Source of the DNA: Cryptomeria japonica
Taxonomy: Eukaryota > Streptophyta > Pinopsida > Cupressales > Cupressaceae
Assembly (NCBI RefSeq): GCF_030272615.1
Contig: NC_081413.1
Location: 604,934,709-604,998,708, forward strand
Reading direction: 5' to 3'
Length of the DNA stretch: 64,000 nt
The translations under genes and the position numbers were made by a program. Shown here in pieces: positions 11,864 through 21,751 of this stretch; the stretch's first letter is position 1; each line of letters starts with the position of its first letter. The notes under the pieces were generated by a model that ran no database searches, had not been told where the DNA came from, and saw only the letters and a list, made by a program, of their open reading frames with translations.

Positions 11864-13905
11864 GTTTTAAAGGGTGTCACGAGGCTGCCTATCATGTTAT
11901 GTGTAAGGGGCTGCTGTCTCAAGGAGATCAGTAGGCTTCTGGGGTTGTAAGTCCCTTGTTATTCTCAGCAGGTGGAAGTTGTGGTGATTGACAAATGGTT
12001 AATGCCAAGCTACAGTTGTGTGAGAATTGGATGAAAAACTTATATATGGGGGTCGGTTGAAAGAATAGTCGAGTGCCAGGAGTGCACCAAGGTGGTCTGC
12101 GGTAGACACCTCCTCCTAGGGGTGAAGAAGAGTAACCCTGCCCTCTAGTCTCAAGGAGATAGAGGTCCTACATGGACATTAGGGGTGAAGTAGAGTAACC
12201 CTGCCTTATCATTGGATGGTGAGGTTTACTGGTGGATGCATTATCATGGCCCCTATCTCAGTGAAGTGGAGTAACTGAGGCAATGTTGGGGATGACTCCC
12301 GGGGAGTTATCTATGACCCGAAGACTAGGGAAGTGGAGTACCTAGGCTCTTGCAAGAAGGATGATCGCGCAATGGATTGTCCCGGTTGGGGAAATTGAGT
12401 ACCCAAGATCTTGTAAGGGGGATGGCCATGCAATGGGCTATCTATATCGGAATGTTGGAGCTTGAGAGTTGGGCAAGCTATGTGGGTTGAGTTGCAGAGC
12501 CAGAAGTCCATGTGTCTTGTAGAACAAGTGGGGTGATGTGTTGGGCACGCACCTAGGTTACCTGAAGTGGGATTTGCATTGAGATTCGGGATCTCAAGGC
12601 CCTAGAGTGGGGGTCAAATGTGGCAGTAGGGACCAGGTTCCGAAAGTGTGCTCATGTTGAGCCAAGCCATGAGGTGAGTCCAAGAGGGTGACAAAGATGG
12701 ATGAGTTGCATGACCGAAAAGAGGACATGGTCCATAGGCAAGTTGTTCTGGGAGCATAGCTGAGTTGAAGGAGAGTTCAGTGACCAAGGATATTGGATTG
12801 GATCATGGAGCAAAGAGCTTGGTGCCCAAGTAGGAGTGCAAGGTGTTTTGTCAGTCTGAGAGACTTAGACTGGGTGTTTGCATGGAGCTGGTTATTGTGC
12901 ATAGGATGTACAGGGAATCGGGTTCACCAGTGAAGCCATGTAGGCATAGACCAATGGCCCAAAGCAGTGTGACTGGGAGTCCTCGTTCAGGAAGGGGTTC
13001 TGAGTGGTGTACTGGGTAAGCCGTCGCGGGCTCATGAGAGAGTCAGTGGTGCGCCAGGTTGAGTTGCGAAGGGGATAGGGTCTTCGTGGATCAGGAGTCT
13101 ATATGAGAAGCTATCGCCAGGGGCGAGGTGCAGTGGTATCTGTACCGGTGTTTCAAGAGTGGACGTTGATCTAGGGGTAGGAACTTGTAATCGGATTCTT
13201 GGGAAGTATTCAGGGTAGTGACCAGCGACAGAGTTGGAATTGTTTGTAGATCGAGCCAAGGGCCGTCTCTTCATAACAATAAAGCTATCTATTGCCCCAG
13301 TGTTGTGTTCGTTGTGTGGAGATGGACAAACAGGAAGCTAGCTCAGGGAGTCTAGTCGTCCCATGAGATATGTTTGGTGCTTGAGGGTTCAGAGGAGCTG
13401 AGGGAGGCCAACATGGGGCAGCAGTGCTGTGGGAGTGCTGGGCATGCTCAGGGAGTGTGTAGAGTTGGAGCCGGAGGACTTAAGGAGTTCTGGATGGGTT
13501 AGTGTTAGTAGTCAAGGTCTTATGGGGGACTCAAGAAGATGAAGGCATCGAGGTGACCTATAAGCTTGTACCAGGGGTGCAAGGATGGTGCGACAAGACA
13601 GTGCTAGAGTAGAGTCAGGGACTTGAAGGGAGTGCTAGGAGCATTAGGATGAAAGAAACCCGTGAGAGGGTTGGCATGCACTTCTATTCCGCATGGGTGT
13701 GTGTTAATGTGGTCAGGTGGTGGACACTTGAAAAGGTATGGCATAGTCTGGAAACAAGAAAGGACTTGTCCGCAATGGAAGTCGTGAGTAAGGTTTGCTA
13801 GTGCCGCATGAGGTTGGACCTCCTTTGGAAGGAAAAAGCTTGTTTGGGCAGCAAGTCGGTCTAGCCCCGTGACATTACGTACGTAACATGGGAACAAAGA
13901 TAGAA
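11864..13905 (+). mobile_element. 2.0 kb G-rich insert, possible solo LTR
   Basis: The insert lies between a 20-bp direct repeat: 11844-11863 and 13906-13925 (19 of 20 identical, core GAATGAAGATAGAA). Within it, TGTCACGAGG at 11875 and CCCCGTGACA ending at 13874 form a terminal inverted repeat of the kind that bounds LTRs (TG...CA). The plus strand is G-rich, with repeated phrases such as AGAGTAACCCTGCC at about 12128 and 12195. No protein coding capacity is seen. If it is an LTR of 2.0 kb, it is a solo copy; the 5 bases flanking the TG/CA ends (AAGGG and TTACG) do not match, so the class is uncertain. Confidence 0.4.
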
Positions 13906-14050
13906 ACACGGGAATGAAGATAGAAACTTCGCCCTACCTCTGATGTGTGGCATCCTGGGTTGTAGGGGCACGAATATCATTAGGCTACATTGAACGGATA
14001 TCATTAGGCTACATGACAGTAAGGAACTATAGGGCTAGACTAGATTATAG

Positions 14051-14365
14051 ATTCTATACGTAACATGCCAAGACAACCCGTAATCTACCCCGTCATGAAT
14101 AGGGTAGGGCCTACCGCATCTTGATAATTTGTCTGGTGAATATGACTGCTCCCCCACCCCCATAATAATTGTAGATTATTCGACCCAAGTGGCATATAGT
14201 GGGCCCCCCTACCTACAATTCTATGGGCTATGGGTAGCAGACCCTACTATTCGTTGGTAACAGCATAATTCTGTTCGTAAACTAAATATTGCTCCTTTCA
14301 ACCAACTATTGAGCTACCATAGAATAGGGCGGGCCCCACCACCCGGGGCATGTTACGTATAGAAT
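14051..14365. repeat. 19-bp inverted repeat, third copy at 20344-20362
   Basis: ATTCTATACGTAACATGCC occurs at 14051-14069, as perfect reverse complement at 14347-14365, and again in direct orientation at 20344-20362. The direct copies have further similarity downstream (AATCTACC, CATGAAT). The sharing ties both sides of copia A1 to the same block of DNA. Confidence 0.75.
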
Positions 14366-14818
14366 AGAGCTACTATTCGCCAGGGTTGCTCGCGACCTGA
14401 AATTTATTTACTTAGAAGGCTCATCGAACTATTATAGTTCTATTCCCAACTCTAATATGGTCATATAATTCTATATGGGAATAGACTTCTATTATATATA
14501 GTTGTGATCTGCCACAACTAGGTGAATGCCAATCGGATATTAGGGCACGGAAGGGACAAAGGTTCTTTCTACTAAACTAGCCGATGAGGAGGATTATGCA
14601 TCTTATTCTATTTAGGGTTAACTCCTTAATTCCATCATTGTTCATGATGTATTAACATACGCTTTTGAAACCATCAATCAATCCATCAATCCCTCCCCTC
14701 CTCCATGAATCAATCCTTCGTCCCGGATTCTTGCTTCGATCCATCGATCAATCAATAATCTAAAAGAGGGCCCGAACCTTGCACGATGGGCTTGTCTTCT
14801 TTTTCTGATTTCTCGCAG

Positions 14819-14938
14819 ACATGACTGCCCCTCCATATTATCATTGTGATCAACTACCATTCCGGCCATAGAAATGTAGGCAACCCTCTCTCCATTGATC
14901 ATTTTGATCGCATACATGACTGCCCCTCCATATTATTG
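14819..14938 (+). repeat. direct repeat with 95-bp spacing
   Basis: ACATGACTGCCCCTCCATAT starts at 14819 and again at 14914, each followed by a variant of TATTRTTGTGA. A short local duplication inside the GC-richer block. Confidence 0.7.
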
Positions 14939-15107
14939 TTGTGACCCTCAATTAGTTCTAATAAGCTGGGGAATAATCTAATAAAGGGCCCTACTGGCAC
15001 GTTTCTCAAAAGTCTGGTTTCTATGACTGTGAATGTGACCTTGATCAATTAGTTATAATAATAGAGCCATTTCCTACCTGCACTAAGATCATTCGTCTGG
15101 TGAATAT

Positions 15108-15591
15108 TGTTGATAAGTGATGCTGCTCTAGCATGCAGGTCCATGCAACTCCAGTTTGGACATGAAGCTATCCATTTATCACCATGCATAAGCTATTTTT
15201 AGTTAATAGTTTTTTTTTGTTTATTCATGCAAATAAAGCATGTACTCTAGCATGCATGAATCCTTAGGACTATTTTTAGTTTTTCTTTTTGCATGAGTTT
15301 GTTTTTAGTAAATAAAGCATGTTGTGCATGCACTTATTGTATTCTTAATTTAGGGAGTAGTTTGCTTTTTTTAGTTTGAGAGCCTTAGTAGCTTTCCATG
15401 CAAAGCTAGGAATATATTTAGAACTGCAATTATTATTTATTCTTTTAGACTGCAAATTCTTTATATATACAGCCTCTATGTAATTTTTTAATTAAGCTTC
15501 AATAAAGATATTGGTGTTTTTTCTTCTTTTTGTTGTTATTGTTTGCTAATCAGTTGGTTCAGAGAGGATAGGTCAGGTTCAAAATTCTACA
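15108..15591 (+). repeat. 5' LTR of copia A1
   Basis: Starts TGTTGATAAG, ends TTCTACA. A TATA-like TTTATATATA lies at about 15469-15478 and AATAAA at 15501-15506, marking the probable promoter and poly(A) signal of the element. Confidence 0.93.
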
Positions 15592-15593
15592 AG

Positions 15594-15605
15594 TGGTATC
15601 AGAGC
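15594..15605 (+). other. primer binding site of copia A1
   Basis: TGGTATCAGAGC, two bases after the 5' LTR, is the standard copia site complementary to the 3' end of initiator tRNA-Met. Confidence 0.93.
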
Positions 15606-15660
15606 AGGTAAAATTGTTTTGGGTTAAAGTTTTATTGTTGGAATTTCGCCAAAGTTAATC

Positions 15661-18600
15661 ATGTCGAATTCTAACCATATGCCCGTTCCAGAATTTGATG
15701 GGAATGATTATGATTATTGGTGCATTAAGATGCTGACCTTTTTGATTGGAAAAGATTTGTGGGAGATTATTGCATTAGGTTATGAAGAGCCAACTGATTG
15801 GAATGCCCTTACAGCCAATGAAAGAACAGCAAGAAAGGAAGCAAGGAAAAAGAATGCTCAAGCTTTGTTTCACATTCGGATAGCTCTTGATAAGAGCTTA
15901 TTTCCAAGAATATCAGGAGCAACAACTGCCAAAGATGCCTGGAAAACTCTACAAGAAGCTTACCAGGGTAGTGATCAAGTTAAAGTGGTCAAGCTTCAAA
16001 AATCGAAGCGAGAGTTCGAGAATTTGAAGATGCAAGAAGCTGAAAGTATAAGTGATTATTGTGTCAGAGTCAAAGATGTGGTCAATAAAATGGCTACACT
16101 TGGAGAAATTGTAAGCAATGAAGTTTTGATTAAAAAGGTGTTGAGATCTTTGACACCCAGATGGAATCATGTAGCAATAATCATAGAAGAAAGCAAGGAT
16201 TTGACAAAACTACAGTTTGGTCAACTGGTTGGATCTCTGATGTCTCATGAAGAAAGATTGAAAGATTCTTTTGAAGGTGTAGAGAAAGCATTTTCCTCTA
16301 AATTGCTAATCACAAAAAATGAAGATGCAAACAGCAGTAGTGCCAAAATCAATCAAGGCCAAGGTAAAGGGCAAAGCCAAAATTCTTCAAGAGGCAGAGA
16401 AAGAGGTGGCTCAAGAGGAAGTGGTGGTTTCAGAGGAAGAGGTAGAGGCAGATTTGATAAGAGAAATGTTCAATGTTACCATTGTAATAGGTATGGCCAC
16501 TTTGAAAGAGAATGCATATTGAAAGAAGGTAAAAGTGCTAACTATGCTCAAGAAAGTAGTGACAATCCTCCTGATCACTTATTTTTATCTTATGCCAAGG
16601 GTGACAATACTAGTAAAGATGTTTGGTACCTAGATTCTGGATGCTCTAACCATATGACAGGGAATGAGAAGTTGTTCTCAACAAAGGATGGAAGTTTCAA
16701 ATCCAAGATCCAGCTTGGTGATGATAAATCATTGGAGGTTGCTGCCAAAGGAGCTATGGAGGTCTAAACAAAAGAAGGTATAAAGAGTATTCATGATATT
16801 TATTATACTCCACAATTGAAGCACAATTTGTTAAGTGTTGGGCAGCTATGTGAGAAAAATTATAAAGTAGTCTTTCAGAATAAGACTTGTACTATCTATG
16901 ATAAGAATAAGGATAATAGGGTGATCACTGTTGTTCCTATGACAAGAAATAGGATGTTCCCCTTGAGGTTTGGTGAACATAACAACAGTTTGGAAAATAT
17001 GGCTTATAAGGATTCAAGTTGGTTATGGCATCTCAGGTATGGGCATTTAAATTTTCATAGTTTGAAGTTTCTAACCTCACATGCATTAGTTTCTGGTTTG
17101 CCCAAGGTTGAGGAACACAAGGAGGTTTGTGAAGGTTGTGCTAAAGGAAAGCATGCAAGAGAAAAGTTTCCAAAGGGCAATGCATGGAGGGCTCATCACC
17201 CACTTCAGCTTGTTCATTCAGATATATGTTGTCCTATGCAGACTAAGAGTTTGGGTAAGTCATCATATTTCATCACTTATACTGATGATTACTCACGAAA
17301 TTGTTGGGTATATTTTTTGAAGGCCAAAGATGAAGCCTTGGATACATTCAAGAAGTTTAAAGCCCTTGTGGAAAATGAGAAAGGGTGCAAGATCAAATGT
17401 TTAAGGACTGATCATGGAGGAGAATTTTGCTCAAAGGCTTTCCAAAATTATTGTGATTTTAATGGCATCAAGAGGCAACTTACTACTGCATACACACCTC
17501 AACAGAATGGAGTAGCTGAAAGGAAGAATCATACTGTGGTTGAAATGGCAAGGTGCATGTTACAAACCAAGGGATTGAGCAATTCTTATTGGGGAGATGG
17601 AGTTTCTACAGTGGTGTACATCCTCAACCGTAGCCCCACCAGTACACTAGAAAAGATGACTCCTTAGGAAGCTTGGTATGGTAAAAGGCCTAATGTTAAT
17701 CATTTCAAAGTTTTTGGTTGTTTGGCTTATGTGCATGTACCAGATCAAAATAGATAGAAGTTAGATGCAAAGAGTGAGTCATGTATTTTTATTGGGTATA
17801 GTGAGAAAAGCAAGGCTTATAGATTGTATAATCCCCTCACTAACAAGCTTATTGTCTCAAGAGATGTGATTTTTGATGAAAGGGGAGTTTATGGTCATAA
17901 AAAAGGCCATGTTGAGAAGCCAAAATCTATTTTGAATGATGATATAATTGCTGATATTGATCATGAGCAGCCATCTAATGTTTCTATATCCAGTGGTTTA
18001 ACTCCACCAAGCAATCCTTCATCAAGTTCTTTAGTACCAAGTTCAAGTCCAGCTTCTTCTCCAAGTTCTGCAAGGAAAGTAAGGAGATTGAGTGATATCT
18101 ACCAGAGGAGTGGAAATCAAGTACATGAAGAAAACCCAGTAGGTGAAACAGTGAATTTTGCTTTATTAGCCAAGGCTGATTTTGAACCATCATGTTTTGA
18201 AGATCCATGTACTAATGAGGTTTGGGTGAAAGCCATGGAAAAAGAGATGGATTCCATTCACAGGAATGACACTTGGGAGTTAACAGAACTTCGACATGAC
18301 AAAAAAAGGATTGGCACCAAATGGGTCTACAAGACCAAGTTTAATAGTGATGGGAGTGTTGAAAGACACAAGGCAAGATTAGTTGCTAAAGGCTTCACAC
18401 AAAAGTATGGAATTGATTATGAAGAGACATTTGCACCAGTAGCAAGACAAGAGACCATAAGAATGTTGATTTCATTAGCAGCTCAGAAGAAGTGGAGCAT
18501 ACATCATATGGACGTGAAAAGTGCCTTCTTGAATGGGTACTTAGAAGAGGAAGTGTATGTGGAGCAGCCACAAGGTTTTGAAGTGGAAGGAAAAGATAAT

Positions 18601-19735
18601 TATGTCTACAAGTTGAAGAAGGCTTTGTATGGCCTCAAGCAAGCACCAAGAGCATGGTATGCCAGGATTGATGGATATTTTCAGGAGAATGGCTTCCAGA
18701 GAAGTAAGAGTGATCCTACCCTTTACTACAAACAAGAAGGTACTGATATTCTCATCATAAGTTTGTATGTTGATGATCTTTTGTATATGGGTAGTAGTTC
18801 TAAGATGAAAGATGAATTCAAAGCTGCTATGATGAAAGAATTTGAGATGAAAGATCTTGGTCTAATGAAATATTTTTTAGGAATGGAGGTTTATCAAAGT
18901 AAGGATGAGATTTTCATTTGTCAAACAAAGTATGCACAAGATATGCTGAAGAAATTTAATATGACTGATTGTAACCCTGCCTCCACTCCAAGTGCTCATG
19001 GAGATTTGTTATGTAGAGATGATGGTGCTGATTTAGTTGATGAGACAACTTACAGAAGTATTGTGGGGAGTTTGATGTTTCTAACCCACATGAGGCCAGA
19101 TATTGCTTATTCAGTTTCACTTGTTTCAAGGTATATGACAAATCCATCTGAAATACATATGAGGGCAGCTAAGAGGATTTTGAGGTATGTGAAAGGGAAT
19201 TCAAGTTTTGGTATTCATTACTACTCTTCTGAAAAGTTCAATCTTGTAGGCTTTAGTGATTCAGATTGGGGAGGTAGTATGGATGACCGTAAATCTACAT
19301 CTAGAAATTATTTTTTCTTTTGGTTCTGGTTTGATTACCTGGAGCTCAAAAAAACAAAGTATTGTTGCCCTCTCATCTACAGAAGCAGAGTATGTTGCAA
19401 TTACCTCAGCAGGTACACAAGCCCTTTGGCTCAGAAAAGTTTTGAAAGAAATTGGAGAAAAACAAATTCAGCCTACAGTAATTTATTGTGACAATGTGAG
19501 TGCCATCAAGTTAGCTAAGAATCCGGTTCATCACAGCAGAACAAAGCATTTTGATTTGAAATATCACTTCATACGAGATTTGGTGCAAAAGAAGGATGTC
19601 GAATTGAAGCACATCAACACCCAGGATCAACTAGCAGATATATTCACCAAAGCGGTTGCGAAAGCTCAGTTTATAGCACTACGAGATAAGATTGTCAGCC
19701 CTCTCAGCACCAAGGGGGAGTATGTTGATAAGTGA
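15661..19735 (+). pseudogene. copia A1 gag-pol polyprotein, broken
   Basis: The start is the ATG at 15661 (MSNSNHMPVP). Order: gag with UBN2-like core; CCHC knuckle CYHCNRYGHFEREC at about 16474-16515; aspartic protease DSGCS at 16632-16646; integrase with zinc-binding region near 17030-17150, acidic residues in TDDYS and LRTDHGGEF, and TPQQNGVAERKN; reverse transcriptase with YVDDL at 18766-18780; RNase H with STEAEY near 19380. The normal stop would be TGA at 19733-19735, just inside the 3' LTR. Breaks are stop TAA at 16765 (glutamine in A2), TAG at about 17665 (tyrosine in A2), TAG at about 17756 (glutamine in A2) and a frameshift near 19305-19320 in RNase H. The integrase motif DICC has C where A2 has G. 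Not able to make a complete polyprotein. Confidence 0.92.
19709..19722 (+). other. polypurine tract of copia A1
   Basis: CACCAAGGGGGAGTA directly precedes the 3' LTR and would prime plus-strand DNA synthesis in this family. Confidence 0.85.
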
Positions 19736-20207
19736 TGCTGCTCTAGCATGCAGCTCCATGCAACTCCAGTTTGGACATGAAGTTATCCATTCATCACCAT
19801 GCATAAGCTATTTTTAGTTAATAGTTTTTTTTTTGTTTATTCATGCAAATAAAGCATGTACTCTAGCATGCATGAATCCTTAGGACTATTTTTAGTTTTG
19901 CTTTTTGCATGAGTTTGTTTTTAGTAAATAAAGCATGTTGTGCATGCACTTATTGTATTCTTAATTTAGGGAGTAGTTTGCTTTTTTTAGTTTGAGAGCC
20001 TTAGTAGCTTTCCATGCAAAGCTAGGAATATATTTAGAACTGCAGTTATTATTTATTCTTCTAGACTGCAAATTCTTTATATATACAGCCTCTATGTAAT
20101 TTTTTAATTAAGCTTCAATAAAGATATTGGTGTTTTTTCTTCTTTTTGTTGTTATTGTTTGCTAATCAGTTGGTTCAGAGAGGATAGGTTAGGTTCAAAA
20201 TTCTACA
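19723..20207 (+). repeat. 3' LTR of copia A1
   Basis: Same sequence as 15108-15591 with about eight substitutions and one extra T in a T run. It is followed by the AATCT target duplication. Confidence 0.93.
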
Positions 20208-21745
20208 AATCTGACTGGCGAAGTGACTAAACTGAAAAGAATAGTAGGGGCCCTTCCTAACCCTACCTTGAGCCCGGGCATTTGTCTGGCTCCGTATACT
20301 GTGAAAGCGACCCCTCTAATTCATTTATCCTCGGATGCCGTTGATTCTATACGTAACATGCCCAACTATAGCAACTAATCTACCTCTGCATGAATCGGAG
20401 GGAGTCACCCACCCGAATCAACGTTCAGCCTCCCACACACATTATGATTCTTTCCACCAGATATTTATTCATTACTGCCTATATCATATCAGTCCCTTCG
20501 AAGAAGTTGCAGATGAACAACCTATCCGGAATTTGTTACATAGTAGGCTTCCACCGATGAGAGCCACCTTACGGAGGAAAGAGGGCATAATAGTCGTGTA
20601 CCGGACCAAGAATTCCACGGTACATCTAGAATTCCCTATGAATGCACACCCTGCATGAGCAAAAGCCTTTGATTAAAGGCAAGCATTTGGATTATCGCTC
20701 GGATCGGCTGAGACTAATGATCCGGGTTCGGAAGGGATAGAGGAAGGGGGACTCGTGGCCATCACACATGGAGGGATGGGAAGGAAGAAACGAGCCCTAC
20801 TATTCTACGGTGGAATCTGAGGGAGAGAAGAGAAGGCCGGGGGAGCAAGAAGGAAACAATGGAAGGCTCTGGATCGCTGATTCAGACAAGGGAAGAGATG
20901 AATTATCAGATAGAGGGGAGTCAGAACAATTAGCTTTCAATAGTAAGAACCAGTTGGGCAAACGAATTGATACACCCCGTGCTTATGTTGGCGAAGGGGG
21001 GACTGCTACTGATTACGATGGTGGGGACGCCGATCACTAAGGTAGGTAGGCCTCGTGGACAATTCTATGCGGTGATTTTAGCCCTTCCTTCAGCGGCGCG
21101 ATTCCAACCTCATCCAACTCCATTCGCCAACTAGAACAGTAGTGGGCTGCGGTTAAGAGGTTGCGGCTGGCTTCTTCGGCTCATTCGCCTTTAGATAGTA
21201 GGGCACGAGAACTTATTCTTTCTCTCCTAACTGTGACAATAGTCGGGGGATCGGGGGATAGAGGGGGAGGAGATCACTTCTCTCGCCCGCCCGTGAAGAG
21301 GATTGGTGCAGTTTGGGGAAGGCGGGTTGGTCGATAATAGGATTGATTCATTCTCACGAATTGGAGAGGTCCCTAAAGTGATGAACAACGTACCACGGTC
21401 GGCACGCAATGATCAGGATTGATGGAATACAACAACCATGATGTGAGCGGTGCTTCCCGTAGACGTGAGTGACTTTGAAGCTGCATCGAGATGATGTGAG
21501 AATTGATCGAGAGAATCAACGCATCCCCACAAATATGCCAATGCCTACTGTATCGGAATGCAGGGGCCTTAGACACTCGTGCGCACCTACGATTATCTAC
21601 GTAAGGCAATATAGGTAGGGGCGTTTCACGTAGGAGAGGACTCTAGATAGTCTAGATAGTTATGGTCGATCGGTGCCTCGACTGTAACTCCGCTCTCTGC
21701 TAACCATGCACCTCGGAACATCAGAGCATAATCACTTCTTCTGAG
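20208..21745. other. GC-richer low-coding block, part 3
   Basis: Continuation of the block interrupted by copia A1. It has G/C-rich stretches and two frames (20335-20658, 107 codons; 20768-21040, 90 codons) that match no family I recognise. Plant mitochondrial intergenic or intron DNA is the closest impression. No tRNA or rRNA was recognised. It ends at the satellite array. Confidence 0.35.
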
Positions 21746-21751
21746 ACATGA

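Larger units (their letters stand above)
13926..15107. other. GC-richer low-coding block, part 2
   Basis: Continuation of the block left of the 2 kb insert. It contains small direct and inverted repeats, for example ATATCATTAGGCTACAT at 13974-13990 and again at 13998-14014. No gene was recognised. It is interrupted at 15107/15108 by copia element A1 and continues at 20208. Confidence 0.4.
15108..20207 (+). mobile_element. Ty1/copia LTR retrotransposon, element A1, full length
   Basis: A 5.1 kb element bounded by LTRs of 484-485 bp that start TGTTGATAAG and end ATTCTACA. A primer binding site complementary to initiator tRNA-Met, a gag-pol region in copia order (gag, protease, integrase, reverse transcriptase, RNase H) and a purine tract before the 3' LTR are all present. 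Flanks are AATAT (15103-15107) and AATCT (20208-20212), a 5-bp target duplication with one mismatch. By eye the LTRs differ at about eight positions, so the insertion is not very recent. The polyprotein is broken. Element A2 at 42485-46993 is a close relative. Confidence 0.95.

Noticed and set aside
11870-13879. 5-bp target duplication for the 2 kb G-rich insert
   Set aside because: Bases next to TGTCACG and CGTGACA (AAGGG and TTACG) do not match.
15949-16170. Minus frame in copia A1 gag, with a twin at 45931-46152 in A2
   Set aside because: Seen in both copies only because gag is conserved; it is antisense to gag and has no features of its own.
20335-21040. Two frames considered as ccmF- or ribosomal-protein-like mitochondrial genes
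   Set aside because: Only a vague similarity of a few residues; not enough to name a gene.
9780-21745. Plastid origin of the GC-richer block
   Set aside because: No plastid gene, tRNA or rRNA text was recognised, and small repeats of this kind are unusual in plastid DNA.
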